Positions 1-7,676 of a DNA stretch of 11,132 bases are shown here, one piece after another; within the stretch, counting starts at the first letter, position 1, and each line of letters opens with the position of its first letter. Both the position numbers and the translations under genes were made by a program. The notes under the pieces were generated by a model. The model was not told the DNA's origin, searched no databases, and was given only the letters and a program-made list of their open reading frames with translations. The DNA is from NBML01 sp029939535 (GTDB lineage Bacteria > Desulfobacterota > Desulfobacteria > Desulfobacterales > Desulfobacteraceae), in contig JAOZST010000125.1 in the NCBI GenBank assembly GCA_029939535.1, positions 1-11,132 on the forward strand, in the 5' to 3' direction.

Positions 1-815
1 AAGTCCGGCCAATGGTTTATCGATTATTGATCTTGATATGGATTATTTCCGTAATATTGCAGGATAATGACAGCAGTTTGATAATAAAAGAATCTGGTGT
101 TTTCGCCTGGATACCAACATTAACATCTGTATCAAGACAATCCATTTTTTCTGGTAAAGCGCCTTATTATTTCCCATCCTCAATCAAAACAACCAACAAT
201 GAAGAAAAGCTATGGAAACAGTTTTGGGAAAACAACAATTTATCCAGGCTTGATACTGCATATAAAAGAGGGTTAAGCGACGGAGATGTGGAAAGTATCA
301 TGGACTCGATACTAAACCCTGGGAAAACAAAAGTTGTTGGGCTGGTAGTCGATAAAATAGACAAGATAATGCATGGAATGCAGCTTGGTTCAGCAGGGAT
401 GCATAATCAGATCAACCAATGGTGTCAAAAAGGTTTTCTTCTGTCATTGATAAACTTTTTGTTGAATAATGGATACGATGTCTGGATGACATCAGACCAT
501 GGAAATATTGAATGTACAGGTAAGGGGAAACCGTCTGAAGGTGTAATTGCAGAGACAAGAGGTGAGCGAGTTCGAATCTATCCATCTGAAGAATTAAGGT
601 CCCAGGTGGCAAACAAGTTTGACTTTTCAAAAGAATGGAGACCCGTTGGCCTACCTGCAAATTATTTTCCACTTGTTGCAGGTGATAAAGATGCGTTTAC
701 GAATATGGGGAATACAGTAGTCGGTCATGGAGGCATTTCAATAGAGGAAGTCATCGTGCCGCTGGTCAATTTTAAAAGGAAATCACGATGGCAATTAAAA
801 GACACGAGAAATTAG
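1..815 (+). CDS. pglZ: PglZ-family phosphatase of a BREX system, C-terminal part; 5' end cut by the window and apparently frame-disrupted
   Basis: PglZ belongs to the alkaline-phosphatase superfamily and is a core protein of BREX phage-defence systems. From about base 60 the reading frame is a clean PglZ C-terminal region. It has FAWIPTLTSVSRQSIFSGK at about 102-158, with the Thr/Ser region where the superfamily nucleophile sits. It then has VVDKIDKIMHG (345-377), SDHGN (492-506) and VGHGGISIEEVIVP (720-761), which supply the Asp/His metal ligands. The N-terminal third lies outside the window. The ATG at 12 is in frame but is probably not the true start, since family homology continues upstream. 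Before base 65, PglZ-like peptide alternates between frames: GLSIID is read in frame 2, while WII and LQDNDSS are read in frame 3. This suggests indels, and the usual metal-binding DG reads NG. The stop overlaps the next gene by 28 nt. Family assignment is strong; BREX type 3 is inferred from gene order; whether the gene is functional is open. Confidence 0.8.
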   Translation, partial: VRPMVYRLLILIWIISVILQDNDSSLIIKESGVFAWIPTLTSVSRQSIFSGKAPYYFPSSIKTTNNEEKLWKQFWENNNLSRLDTAYKRGLSDGDVESIMDSILNPGKTKVVGLVVDKIDKIMHGMQLGSAGMHNQINQWCQKGFLLSLINFLLNNGYDVWMTSDHGNIECTGKGKPSEGVIAETRGERVRIYPSEELRSQVANKFDFSKEWRPVGLPANYFPLVAGDKDAFTNMGNTVVGHGGISIEEVIVPLVNFKRKSRWQLKDTRN

Positions 816-1549
816 GAATAAAACAGATTATCCAAATCGAATGGATGGATCGTGTTGTGCAGATGCTTCTTGCCGGGATGTCTGAAACTGATATCCGGAG
901 AGACCTGGATGAATACCTCACGGACCAGGGAACCAAAGGCGGAACTGGCAAACGAAGTGAGAATACCAAAAAAAAGGCGATAGGGATACTTGGCTCATGG
1001 TTTCCCAAAGATAAAGAGCTTGTACCGTTTTGTGAATCAGCTTTGAAGTTAGCAAGTTCAACTCAACCATCAGAATGGCTTCCGCTGCATTGGGCTGTGA
1101 TATCGGCTTCTTATCCATTCTGGTTTAATGTAGCAAAACAAGTTGGTCGGATATTGAACCTTCAGGATAAGGTAACGCAAAGACAGATTTTTGACCGACT
1201 GAAAGAACAATACGGTGATAGAGAAACCGTGGCCCGGATCGCCCGTTATACAGTGCGATCTTTTGTTTCTTGGAATGTCCTCAGAGATTCAAAGAAAAAG
1301 GGTTGTTATGAAATAAGTGGTAGCCACATTGTCAGCGACTCCAATGTCGCTATCGTACTGTTTGAGTCTGCATTACATGCTTTGCCAGAGGGGAAATGTG
1401 CACTGGGAGGTTTAACTAATAATCCTGGATTTTTCCCATTTCAGATTCCCATATTAAATGCGGGTTATATTGCACAGAACTGTGACCGCATTGACGTTGT
1501 TCATTATGGTTTTGACGATGAACTTCTAAAATTGAATACAAATTCATGA
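788..1549 (+). CDS. brxA: BrxA-like (DUF1819-like) terminal BREX protein, tentative
   Basis: This 253-residue soluble protein has no signal peptide or membrane segment. It looks mainly helical. An N-terminal helical stretch (residues about 17-45, WMDRVVQMLLAGMSETDIRR) is followed by a Lys/Thr-rich loop (47-63) and a central Trp/Phe-rich helical part (97-125). A winged-helix-like segment follows (about 130-180, with YGDRETVARIARYTVRSF and then WNVLRD). That layout resembles BrxA, a small helical DNA-binding protein of BREX loci, though at 253 residues it is longer than the roughly 200 typical of BrxA. In BREX type 3 the gene after pglZ is brxA, and this one directly follows pglZ, overlapping it by 28 nt with its ribosome site (AAAGGA, about 776-781) inside pglZ. 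The two are therefore almost certainly co-transcribed and translationally coupled. The name rests mostly on position and general fold, so it could be a different BREX accessory protein. No further BREX gene follows. Confidence 0.5.
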   Translation: MAIKRHEKLGIKQIIQIEWMDRVVQMLLAGMSETDIRRDLDEYLTDQGTKGGTGKRSENTKKKAIGILGSWFPKDKELVPFCESALKLASSTQPSEWLPLHWAVISASYPFWFNVAKQVGRILNLQDKVTQRQIFDRLKEQYGDRETVARIARYTVRSFVSWNVLRDSKKKGCYEISGSHIVSDSNVAIVLFESALHALPEGKCALGGLTNNPGFFPFQIPILNAGYIAQNCDRIDVVHYGFDDELLKLNTNS

Positions 1550-1598
1550 CATAATCAAACCGATGGCTCTAATTTGCGAGGCTTCAGATTTTTATCGG

Positions 1599-1618
1599 AA
1601 ATCAATTTTGATTTTTTT
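1599..1618 (+). terminator. Weak AT-rich hairpin plus T-run after the BREX genes
   Basis: Seven-base arms AAATCAA and TTGATTT meet around a two-base centre and run straight into further T residues, 50 bases after the stop of the brxA-like gene. The stem has only one G-C pair per arm, so it would be a poor intrinsic terminator. It is the only candidate in the gap, and the position is right for ending the BREX transcript. Confidence 0.3.
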
Positions 1619-1754
1619 AGCTATCTTTAATTTTTTTCACTGTGGACTATGCCAAAAACGCCACCACCTAATGGCGAATTTAACAGGGAATGACTATTAT
1701 TAAAAGGTATTTGGCACCGAGAATTGCTATATGTCTTTACATGAAATTGCAATA

Positions 1755-1784
1755 TTGATACAAATCAATGGTATTCGGTAAAAT
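1755..1784 (+). promoter_or_regulatory. Candidate sigma-70 promoter for glnE
   Basis: TTGATA (1755-1760) and TAAAAT (1779-1784) each match five of six consensus bases and are separated by 18 bases. Transcription would begin near 1791, about 50 bases before the glnE start codon. The rest of the 292-base gap (1550-1841) is AT-rich. It also holds a small inverted repeat (CGCCA at 1659-1663 with TGGCG at 1672-1676) and a sigma-54-like string with wrong spacing (1711-1730). I see no gene in it. Confidence 0.45.
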
Positions 1785-1841
1785 TCATTTAGAAAATCTT
1801 GATATGACAACCAGGGGCAGGAAATTTATAGGAAAGTGATC

Positions 1842-4778
1842 ATGAATCCAAAAATAGACTTGAATGTTGTAAACAATATTTTTCCCGGCCTTGATACTAC
1901 TCTTCAGACAATCCTCCATAACCGGCTGGATCATTTTTATGATTGTTTTGAAAAGAGTGGGCATGACATGGAAAATGAGCTGCTGCAGGCACCGGATTTG
2001 ATCCGGGTCATGTTGTTCAGCGAATATATTGCTGTAAATATATCCAGGAGCCCGGGTATTTATCAGGAACTGGTAAATACCGGGGAGCTGTCTATTTCCT
2101 ATTCCGATTATACTTATTTAAATAAACTTGAAAAAAAGATGTCCCAGAAGTCCCTGGACATGACTTTTGTAAAAGAGAGCCTGCTGTCCTTTAAATTATA
2201 TGAAACCATTCGTATTGGATGGAGGGATCTGACGGGCTCGGCAAATTTGGAAGAAACCTTAAGGGATCTTTCAAACCTTGCTGAGGCTTGTGTGAAATAT
2301 GGGTTTAAATTCCTGTATGATGAACTTTGCCAGAGTCTTGGTGTCCCAGTGGACCATGATGGAAATTTTCAAGAGATTATTGCCCTTGGCATGGGCAAGT
2401 TAGGGGCCAGGGAATTGAATTTTTCATCTGATATTGATTTGATTTTTGTCTATCCAGAGGAGGGGTATACCAATGGAGAAAATCCAATTTCCAATGATGA
2501 ATTTTTTACAAAACTATGCCGCAGGTTTTTAAAACTTTTTACCATGGGCAACGGCATTAACTTTTACCGGGTGGACACTAGGTTAAGGCCCTTTGGTGAC
2601 AGCGGTCCCCTTGTCATGAGCGCGGCAGCCTTTGAAGACTATTACCAGGCCCAGGGCCGGGAATGGGAACGGTATGCCATGATAAAGGCCAGGCCTGTTG
2701 CAGGGGGCATTGATGAAGGGTATGAGCTGCTAAAGGGGTTAAACCCCTTTATTTACCGCAGGTATTTTGATTATGGTTCCTTTGACTCTTTCAGGGAAAT
2801 GAAGCAGAGGATCACCCTTCAGGTAAGGAATTCAAAGCTTAAGGATAATATAAAGCTGGGAGCCGGTGGTATCCGGGAGATTGAGTTTTTCGGCCAATTG
2901 TTCCAGCTTATCCGGGGCGGAGTTGAGCCCGGACTCCAGGAACAGCAGATCTTAAAGGTTTTGGATCTTTTGCAGGTTCATCAATGCATCCATGAAGATA
3001 CTAAAAATGATTTGCAGGCTGCCTATATCTTCCTGCGTAAGGTGGAGAACCGGCTCCAGGAATATCAGGATCTCCAGACCCATGATATTCCGGCCGGGGC
3101 TGATCAGCGTCAGATTCTGGCACTGTCCATGGGGTTTGATTCCTTTGATGAATTTAACATTGCCCTTTCAAGGGTTCTGGAGTTGGTTCACGGGCATTTT
3201 TCCCTGTTGCTGGTGACGGAACAGGAGGAGGATACTGACATGGAAACCCGGAATTTAAAGGAAATATGGACCAATATTGATGATCCCCAGTTTGCATCAG
3301 ATGTTGGTGATGTTTTTGGATATGATGATCCTGACAAGGTGGTGGCTATTTTAAAATCCCTTGCAAAGCATCCAAATACCCAGCGTCTTACACCCAATGG
3401 CAGGAAAAAACTGGCAAGGCTGGTGCCCAAGCTGGTCAAGAAGGTGGGCAAAAACAATGAAGCAGAATCCGTTCTCAACAAGTTGATCGATCTTGTGATC
3501 ACCATTGAGCGGCGTACCTGTTATCTTTCTCTGCTCATTGAAAATAAGGGGGCCCTTGAAACCCTGATTGTCCTGGCAAGTAAAAGTCCCTGGATCATAA
3601 GTTTTTTAAGCCAGCATCCTGTATTGCTGGATGAGCTCATGCATCCTGCAACCCTGTATGCACCTCCCAAAAAGGATGCTCTGGAAAAAGAGATGAAAGA
3701 CAGGATGGCAAAGATCCCTTCCATGGATGTGGAGTACCTGCTGGAGGAGCTGTGCATATTTCGTCAGGTCAATACCCTGAGGGTTGCTGCCGCAGATGTC
3801 AGTGGGAATTATCCACTCATGAAGGTCAGTGATCATTTGACCTATATTGCAGAAACAGTTCTGACTCAGATTCTTGAGATCTCATGGAATATTGTTACCC
3901 AAAAATACGGGCTGCCCAGTGGACTTGAAGGCAAAACCATTGATAAATGCGGATTTGCCATTGTGGCCTATGGAAAGGTGGGCGGGCTTGAAATGGGGTA
4001 TAAATCTGATCTGGACCTTGTTTTTCTTCATCAGACAGAACCCGGCATGACCCGGGGAGGGGAAAGAAGCATTGACAATATCCGTTTTTATTCAAACCTG
4101 GGCCAGAGGATCATTAATGCGTTGACAATACATACTGCTGCAGGAACCTTATACGGGGCTGACATGCGGCTGCGGCCCGGAGGAAGTTCCGGTATGATTG
4201 TTTCCCATATTGAATCCTTTGAAGACTATCTGGAAAATGAGGCATGGACCTGGGAACACCAGGCCCTGATACGGGCCCGCCCCATTACAGGGGACCCGGG
4301 AATTATTTCCCAGTTCAATAGGATTCGGGAAAAAGTATTGGGAAAAGAACGGGACCCAAAAGTTTTAAAAACCCAGGTCCATGATATGCGGGAGCGCATG
4401 CGAAAAGAACGGTTAAATCACGAAAGCGGATTGTTTGACCTGAAGCAGGACAGGGGCGGCATCGTTGATATTGAGTTTTTAATCCAATACCTGGTTTTAA
4501 AAAATGCCCATGGATTTCCTGATATCATGGTGTGGACAGACAATATTCGTCTTGCAGAAAGTTTGAGCCTTGAAGGCATTATCTCCGGCCATGAAAGCCA
4601 GATCCTCCAGGAGGCATATGTCAGCATGAGGCAGGTCATGCACCGGCTGACCCTGCAGGAAAAAAAGCCGATTTTGCCAGGGAATCGTTTTTTGGATATG
4701 GCAAAGGCTGTGGCAGAAATTTATGATATCCGTTTACAACCAGATAATGAGATTGATGATGAAACCACCCAGGCTTGA
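1842..4778 (+). CDS. glnE: Bifunctional glutamine synthetase adenylyltransferase / adenylyl-removing enzyme
   Basis: GlnE attaches AMP to, and removes it from, a tyrosine of glutamine synthetase in response to PII, tuning cytoplasmic nitrogen assimilation. The protein is 978 residues, close to the 946 of E. coli GlnE. Both nucleotidyltransferase halves are present. The N-terminal adenylyl-removing domain has GMGKLGARELN then SDIDLIFVY (residues about 183-204) and DTRLRPFGDSGPLV (245-258). The C-terminal adenylyltransferase domain has AYGKVGGLEMGYKSDLDLVF (from about 709) and DMRLRPGGSSGMIV (from about 774), each with the metal-binding DxD. A helical linker joins them. I chose the ATG at 1842 because GGAAA (1831-1835) lies six bases upstream; the in-frame GTG at 1836 abuts that site and leaves no spacing. 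The gene stands alone: no glnA, glnB or glnD is visible. It ends 36 bp from the convergent dctM stop. Nothing suggests damage. Confidence 0.97.
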   Translation: MNPKIDLNVVNNIFPGLDTTLQTILHNRLDHFYDCFEKSGHDMENELLQAPDLIRVMLFSEYIAVNISRSPGIYQELVNTGELSISYSDYTYLNKLEKKMSQKSLDMTFVKESLLSFKLYETIRIGWRDLTGSANLEETLRDLSNLAEACVKYGFKFLYDELCQSLGVPVDHDGNFQEIIALGMGKLGARELNFSSDIDLIFVYPEEGYTNGENPISNDEFFTKLCRRFLKLFTMGNGINFYRVDTRLRPFGDSGPLVMSAAAFEDYYQAQGREWERYAMIKARPVAGGIDEGYELLKGLNPFIYRRYFDYGSFDSFREMKQRITLQVRNSKLKDNIKLGAGGIREIEFFGQLFQLIRGGVEPGLQEQQILKVLDLLQVHQCIHEDTKNDLQAAYIFLRKVENRLQEYQDLQTHDIPAGADQRQILALSMGFDSFDEFNIALSRVLELVHGHFSLLLVTEQEEDTDMETRNLKEIWTNIDDPQFASDVGDVFGYDDPDKVVAILKSLAKHPNTQRLTPNGRKKLARLVPKLVKKVGKNNEAESVLNKLIDLVITIERRTCYLSLLIENKGALETLIVLASKSPWIISFLSQHPVLLDELMHPATLYAPPKKDALEKEMKDRMAKIPSMDVEYLLEELCIFRQVNTLRVAAADVSGNYPLMKVSDHLTYIAETVLTQILEISWNIVTQKYGLPSGLEGKTIDKCGFAIVAYGKVGGLEMGYKSDLDLVFLHQTEPGMTRGGERSIDNIRFYSNLGQRIINALTIHTAAGTLYGADMRLRPGGSSGMIVSHIESFEDYLENEAWTWEHQALIRARPITGDPGIISQFNRIREKVLGKERDPKVLKTQVHDMRERMRKERLNHESGLFDLKQDRGGIVDIEFLIQYLVLKNAHGFPDIMVWTDNIRLAESLSLEGIISGHESQILQEAYVSMRQVMHRLTLQEKKPILPGNRFLDMAKAVAEIYDIRLQPDNEIDDETTQA

Positions 4779-4814
4779 TCCTGTGATTAAAATTTGGGGA
4801 CTAAAATACAGAGA

Positions 4815-6095
4815 TTAGGATATCAGAAACAGGCTTAAGGCCGGCCAATAGGTGATGATGAGAACAGCTGCCAGAAGGACCAGCATAAACGGGATGGTGG
4901 CCCTGTAGATTTCCACAATGGGTTTGTTGAATCTATATCCGGCAATAAACAGGTTCATACCCACGGGCGGGGTAAAATAACCAATCTGCATATTGGCCAG
5001 GAAAATGATACCCAGGTGTACGGGATGAATCCCGTATTCAAGGGCCACCGGCAGCATCAGCGGCACCATGATGATGATGGCAGAGAAAATATCCAGCATG
5101 GCCCCCAGGATCAAAAGGAAAATATTCAGAAGAATCAGGAATACCAGTTTATTGGTCACAAAGGTCTGGCACAGAGCAAAAAGTTTCATGGGAGCTTCGG
5201 CATCAATGAGGAAATTGGTAAATGCCAGGGATACCCCGAGAATTAAAAGTATCCCCCCCACCATAATCATGGATTCCCGGATTATTCTGGCCAGCTGGGA
5301 CAATTTAATTTCTTTATAAATAAAAACCTCCACCACAAGCACATACATTGCAGTGACCGCGGCTGCTTCGGACACGGCAAAATATCCTGAATAGATACCT
5401 GCAAATACAAAAATGGGCAAAGGGATTTCCCAGGCAGAGTCTTTTATTGCCTGGAAAGCTTTTTTCCTGGAAAATCTGGTCCTGGGAATGGGATTTTTTT
5501 TATTAATCCAGATACTCCATAAAGATAGCATGACAATCATGAGAATTGCCGGGAAAATACCTGCAAGAAACAGGTCTTCAATGGAGATCTGGATTCCGGC
5601 ACCCATCTGCTGGGCAATTATTCCATACAAAATCAGGGGAAGGGAAGGAGGCAGAAGCAGGCCAAGGCTTCCAGAGGTGGTCACAAGACCCAGGCTGAAA
5701 TTGTCCTGGTATCCAGCCTGTTTCAATGCCGGGTACAATAGTGCGCCCATGGCCACAATGGTAACCCCGGAGGCACCGGTAAATGCGGTGAAAAGGGCAC
5801 AGACCACAAAGGCCACAATGGCAAGACCCCCCGGCATCCACCCCAGGAAGACCTGGGTGAGTCGGACCAGTCGTTGGGATGTTTGGCTTTCTCCCAGAAG
5901 GTAACCGGCAAAGGTAAACAATGGAAGAGCCAGCAGGATGGGGGTGTCGGCAATCCTGTATAATTCAATGGCCATGACGGACAGATCAATGTCTGAGGTA
6001 TAGAATCCAGCCATGGCCCCTGCAATGATAATGGTGAACAAAGGTGCCCCCAGCAGGGCAATGAGTATTAGTATGCCGACAAAAATAAAGATCAT
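4815..6095 (-). CDS. dctM: TRAP transporter large permease (DctM / TatM type)
   Basis: This is the 426-residue inner-membrane permease that moves substrate with Na+ in a TRAP transporter, and it has the usual family length. It is almost entirely hydrophobic, with about eleven or twelve membrane segments. Its two symmetry-related signature stretches are present: GSLGLLLPPS (residues 142-151) after FTGASG (105-110), and GYFTPPVGMNLF (372-383). These correspond to the hairpin regions that form the Na+ and substrate sites in DctM/SiaM-type elevator transporters. The start codon overlaps the dctQ stop as ATGA (6092-6095), so translation is coupled, and no strong separate ribosome site is visible. 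It is the last gene of the four-gene operon. Its 3' end faces glnE with 36 bp between stops and no convincing terminator. Confidence 0.95.
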   Translation of the reverse strand: MIFIFVGILILIALLGAPLFTIIIAGAMAGFYTSDIDLSVMAIELYRIADTPILLALPLFTFAGYLLGESQTSQRLVRLTQVFLGWMPGGLAIVAFVVCALFTAFTGASGVTIVAMGALLYPALKQAGYQDNFSLGLVTTSGSLGLLLPPSLPLILYGIIAQQMGAGIQISIEDLFLAGIFPAILMIVMLSLWSIWINKKNPIPRTRFSRKKAFQAIKDSAWEIPLPIFVFAGIYSGYFAVSEAAAVTAMYVLVVEVFIYKEIKLSQLARIIRESMIMVGGILLILGVSLAFTNFLIDAEAPMKLFALCQTFVTNKLVFLILLNIFLLILGAMLDIFSAIIIMVPLMLPVALEYGIHPVHLGIIFLANMQIGYFTPPVGMNLFIAGYRFNKPIVEIYRATIPFMLVLLAAVLIITYWPALSLFLIS

Positions 6096-6595
6096 GGCTG
6101 TGGCGAAATAATCTGGATAATGTGGTTGATTGAAAACAATGTGTATCGTACGCTGATAACAGCAAAGGCTATGGGAATGATAATTTCACACACCCAGGCC
6201 GGTATGCTTGCAAAGGCTGTCATGTTATCCGCCATTTCCATGGCAACAAATTGCATGCTGAACCAGGACATGGCAGCAGTTACCACGGCTGTAAATAAAT
6301 GAACTGCCAGGGTGGTGAACCTTTTAATCTTGGGTGGAAGAAATCTGGAAATAATGTCAATACTGATGTGGTTATCCGTTCTGCTGGCGACCATGGCACC
6401 AATCAAGCCGATCCAGAGAACCAGAACCCTGACCAGGGAATCACCCCAGACAATACCGGAATCAAAAAAATTTCTCAGAAAAATCTGGAGTACAGCCATG
6501 GTAATCATGGTCAGAAGGAGGCTGACCAGAATATAGTCTTCAATTTTTTGAAGAATCAGAGACAGAGAGTTAAAGAAACCGGTTTTATTGAACAT
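6092..6595 (-). CDS. dctQ: TRAP transporter small permease (DctQ / TatQ type)
   Basis: This 167-residue membrane protein has four predicted helices (about residues 20-40, 52-72, 93-113 and 133-153), as expected for DctQ. DctQ forms the scaffold around the large permease and helps dock the periplasmic binding protein. The family pattern WGDSLVRVLVLWIGLIGA followed by a short basic loop and HISIDI (about 50-81) is clear. The gene overlaps dctM by four bases and lies 36 bases after the binding-protein gene. The ribosome site before the ATG at 6595 is weak (an A/G-rich AAAGAATGA). A nearby ATG at 6608 is out of frame, so 6595 stands. Confidence 0.92.
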   Translation of the reverse strand: MFNKTGFFNSLSLILQKIEDYILVSLLLTMITMAVLQIFLRNFFDSGIVWGDSLVRVLVLWIGLIGAMVASRTDNHISIDIISRFLPPKIKRFTTLAVHLFTAVVTAAMSWFSMQFVAMEMADNMTAFASIPAWVCEIIIPIAFAVISVRYTLFSINHIIQIISPQP

Positions 6596-6631
6596 TTTTA
6601 TTAATCATTCTTTATTGGTCACGGGTCATTT

Positions 6632-7648
6632 TTATTGGTTATTTGTATTTTTGGATACTTTGGCGTGAAATTCCAATAAAAGGCGATCCATTTTTTTAAC
6701 AACATCCCCTGGCAGTATTCCGGATTCAACCATCTTTCGGGATGCTTTTCCGGCTGTTGTAAGCCATTCATCCATATGGGCTTTATCCGGGGTGATAAAT
6801 TCAATCCCCCTGGTTTTCATTGCTTCAATGGCCTTTGTGTCATCTTTCCTGTTTTGAAGATCAATTTCCTGGAAAGCCCGGGTCATGATCCTGGTGACCA
6901 CCTCCTGGTCCTGGGGAGATATTTTTAGAAATCTTTTTTTGTCTATTGCCAGAACTGCATGGAGATAAATCAGCGGGATATTTGTAACATAATTGATTTG
7001 GGTGTGCCATTGAAGCACAATGGCGGCCATTGGGGAAATTGCCACCGTGTCGATAAGGCCGGACTGGAGGCTGGTCCTGACATCTGCCAGGGGCAGGGGA
7101 ATGGGAGTGATGCCAAAGGTTTTGATGGCCTCCTTGCTGAGTTTGTCATTATCCGGTACCCATACTTTTCGTTTCTGGAGATCCTGGATGGTTTCAATGG
7201 GTTTTTTTGACATGATATAGGCAAACCCTCCACCGCTGAGTCCGAAGGTAACAAATCCGGCCCTGTCAAGGCCGTCAATAATGAACTGGTCCATGTGGTG
7301 ACGGATATAATCAACTTCTTCAAGGGTCATAAATTTCATGGGCTGGGCATATATCTGGTTTGCCGGGAAAAAGCTGGACAGGCTGCCGCTCACAAGGGCA
7401 CCTCCCTGTAGCTGGCCAATGCGGATTTTGCGAAGAACGGCCTTGTCATTTCCCATGACTCCACCGGGATAAAATTTGAACTTGACTCTATCCTGGGTTT
7501 CAGCCTTCACCTGAGCTGCTCCCTCACGCATTTTTTCCATCCACATGGAGCCTTCAGGAGACAATGTGGCAATCTTAAGGGTGAGTCCATATCCGGGTAC
7601 GGAAAATAGGGTAACGCATAAAGATATAAGAATCAGTCGTTTAATCAT
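6632..7648 (-). CDS. dctP: TRAP transporter periplasmic substrate-binding protein (DctP / TatP type)
   Basis: This binding protein captures substrate in the periplasm and delivers it to DctQM. The chosen start at 7648 gives 338 residues and a clean signal peptide (MIKRLILISLCVTLFSVPGYG, cleaved near residue 21), with GGAG about 12 bases upstream. An in-frame ATG at 7699 would add 17 residues that hide the signal peptide and overlap the upstream gene, so I rejected it. The mature protein begins LKIATLSPEGS, typical of DctP. The FYPGGVMG (59-66), PLADVRTSLQSGLIDT (186-201) and WHTQINYVT (214-222) blocks also fit. At the spot where most DctP proteins have the carboxylate-binding Arg (K-x-R), this one reads KVWVPDND (161-168), with Trp163 in place of Arg. 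That version is one I associate with TatT-linked TRAP systems, and a tatT-like gene lies immediately upstream. The substrate cannot be named. Confidence 0.93.
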   Translation of the reverse strand: MIKRLILISLCVTLFSVPGYGLTLKIATLSPEGSMWMEKMREGAAQVKAETQDRVKFKFYPGGVMGNDKAVLRKIRIGQLQGGALVSGSLSSFFPANQIYAQPMKFMTLEEVDYIRHHMDQFIIDGLDRAGFVTFGLSGGGFAYIMSKKPIETIQDLQKRKVWVPDNDKLSKEAIKTFGITPIPLPLADVRTSLQSGLIDTVAISPMAAIVLQWHTQINYVTNIPLIYLHAVLAIDKKRFLKISPQDQEVVTRIMTRAFQEIDLQNRKDDTKAIEAMKTRGIEFITPDKAHMDEWLTTAGKASRKMVESGILPGDVVKKMDRLLLEFHAKVSKNTNNQ

Positions 7649-7676
7649 TTTTATCTGTTTCTCCAATATCAGGGAT

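Noticed and set aside
12..14. ATG at 12 as the true start of the PglZ gene
   Set aside because: PglZ proteins have a long region before the FAWIPT block, and PglZ-like peptide continues to the window edge in another frame. This ATG is an accident of truncation.
1836..1841. GTG start for glnE at 1836
   Set aside because: The GGAAA ribosome site directly abuts the GTG, leaving no spacing. The ATG six bases later has a suitable distance.
1550..1841. Possible small gene, riboswitch or attachment site in the gap before glnE
   Set aside because: I found no start codon with a ribosome site and a sensible frame, no riboswitch-like fold, and no tRNA fragment or long direct repeat.
5413..5904. 163-codon open frame on the + strand
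   Set aside because: It lies fully antisense to dctM, whose membrane-protein sequence is clearly the coding one. The antisense translation is rich in Arg/Pro/Ser with no recognisable domain and no ribosome site.
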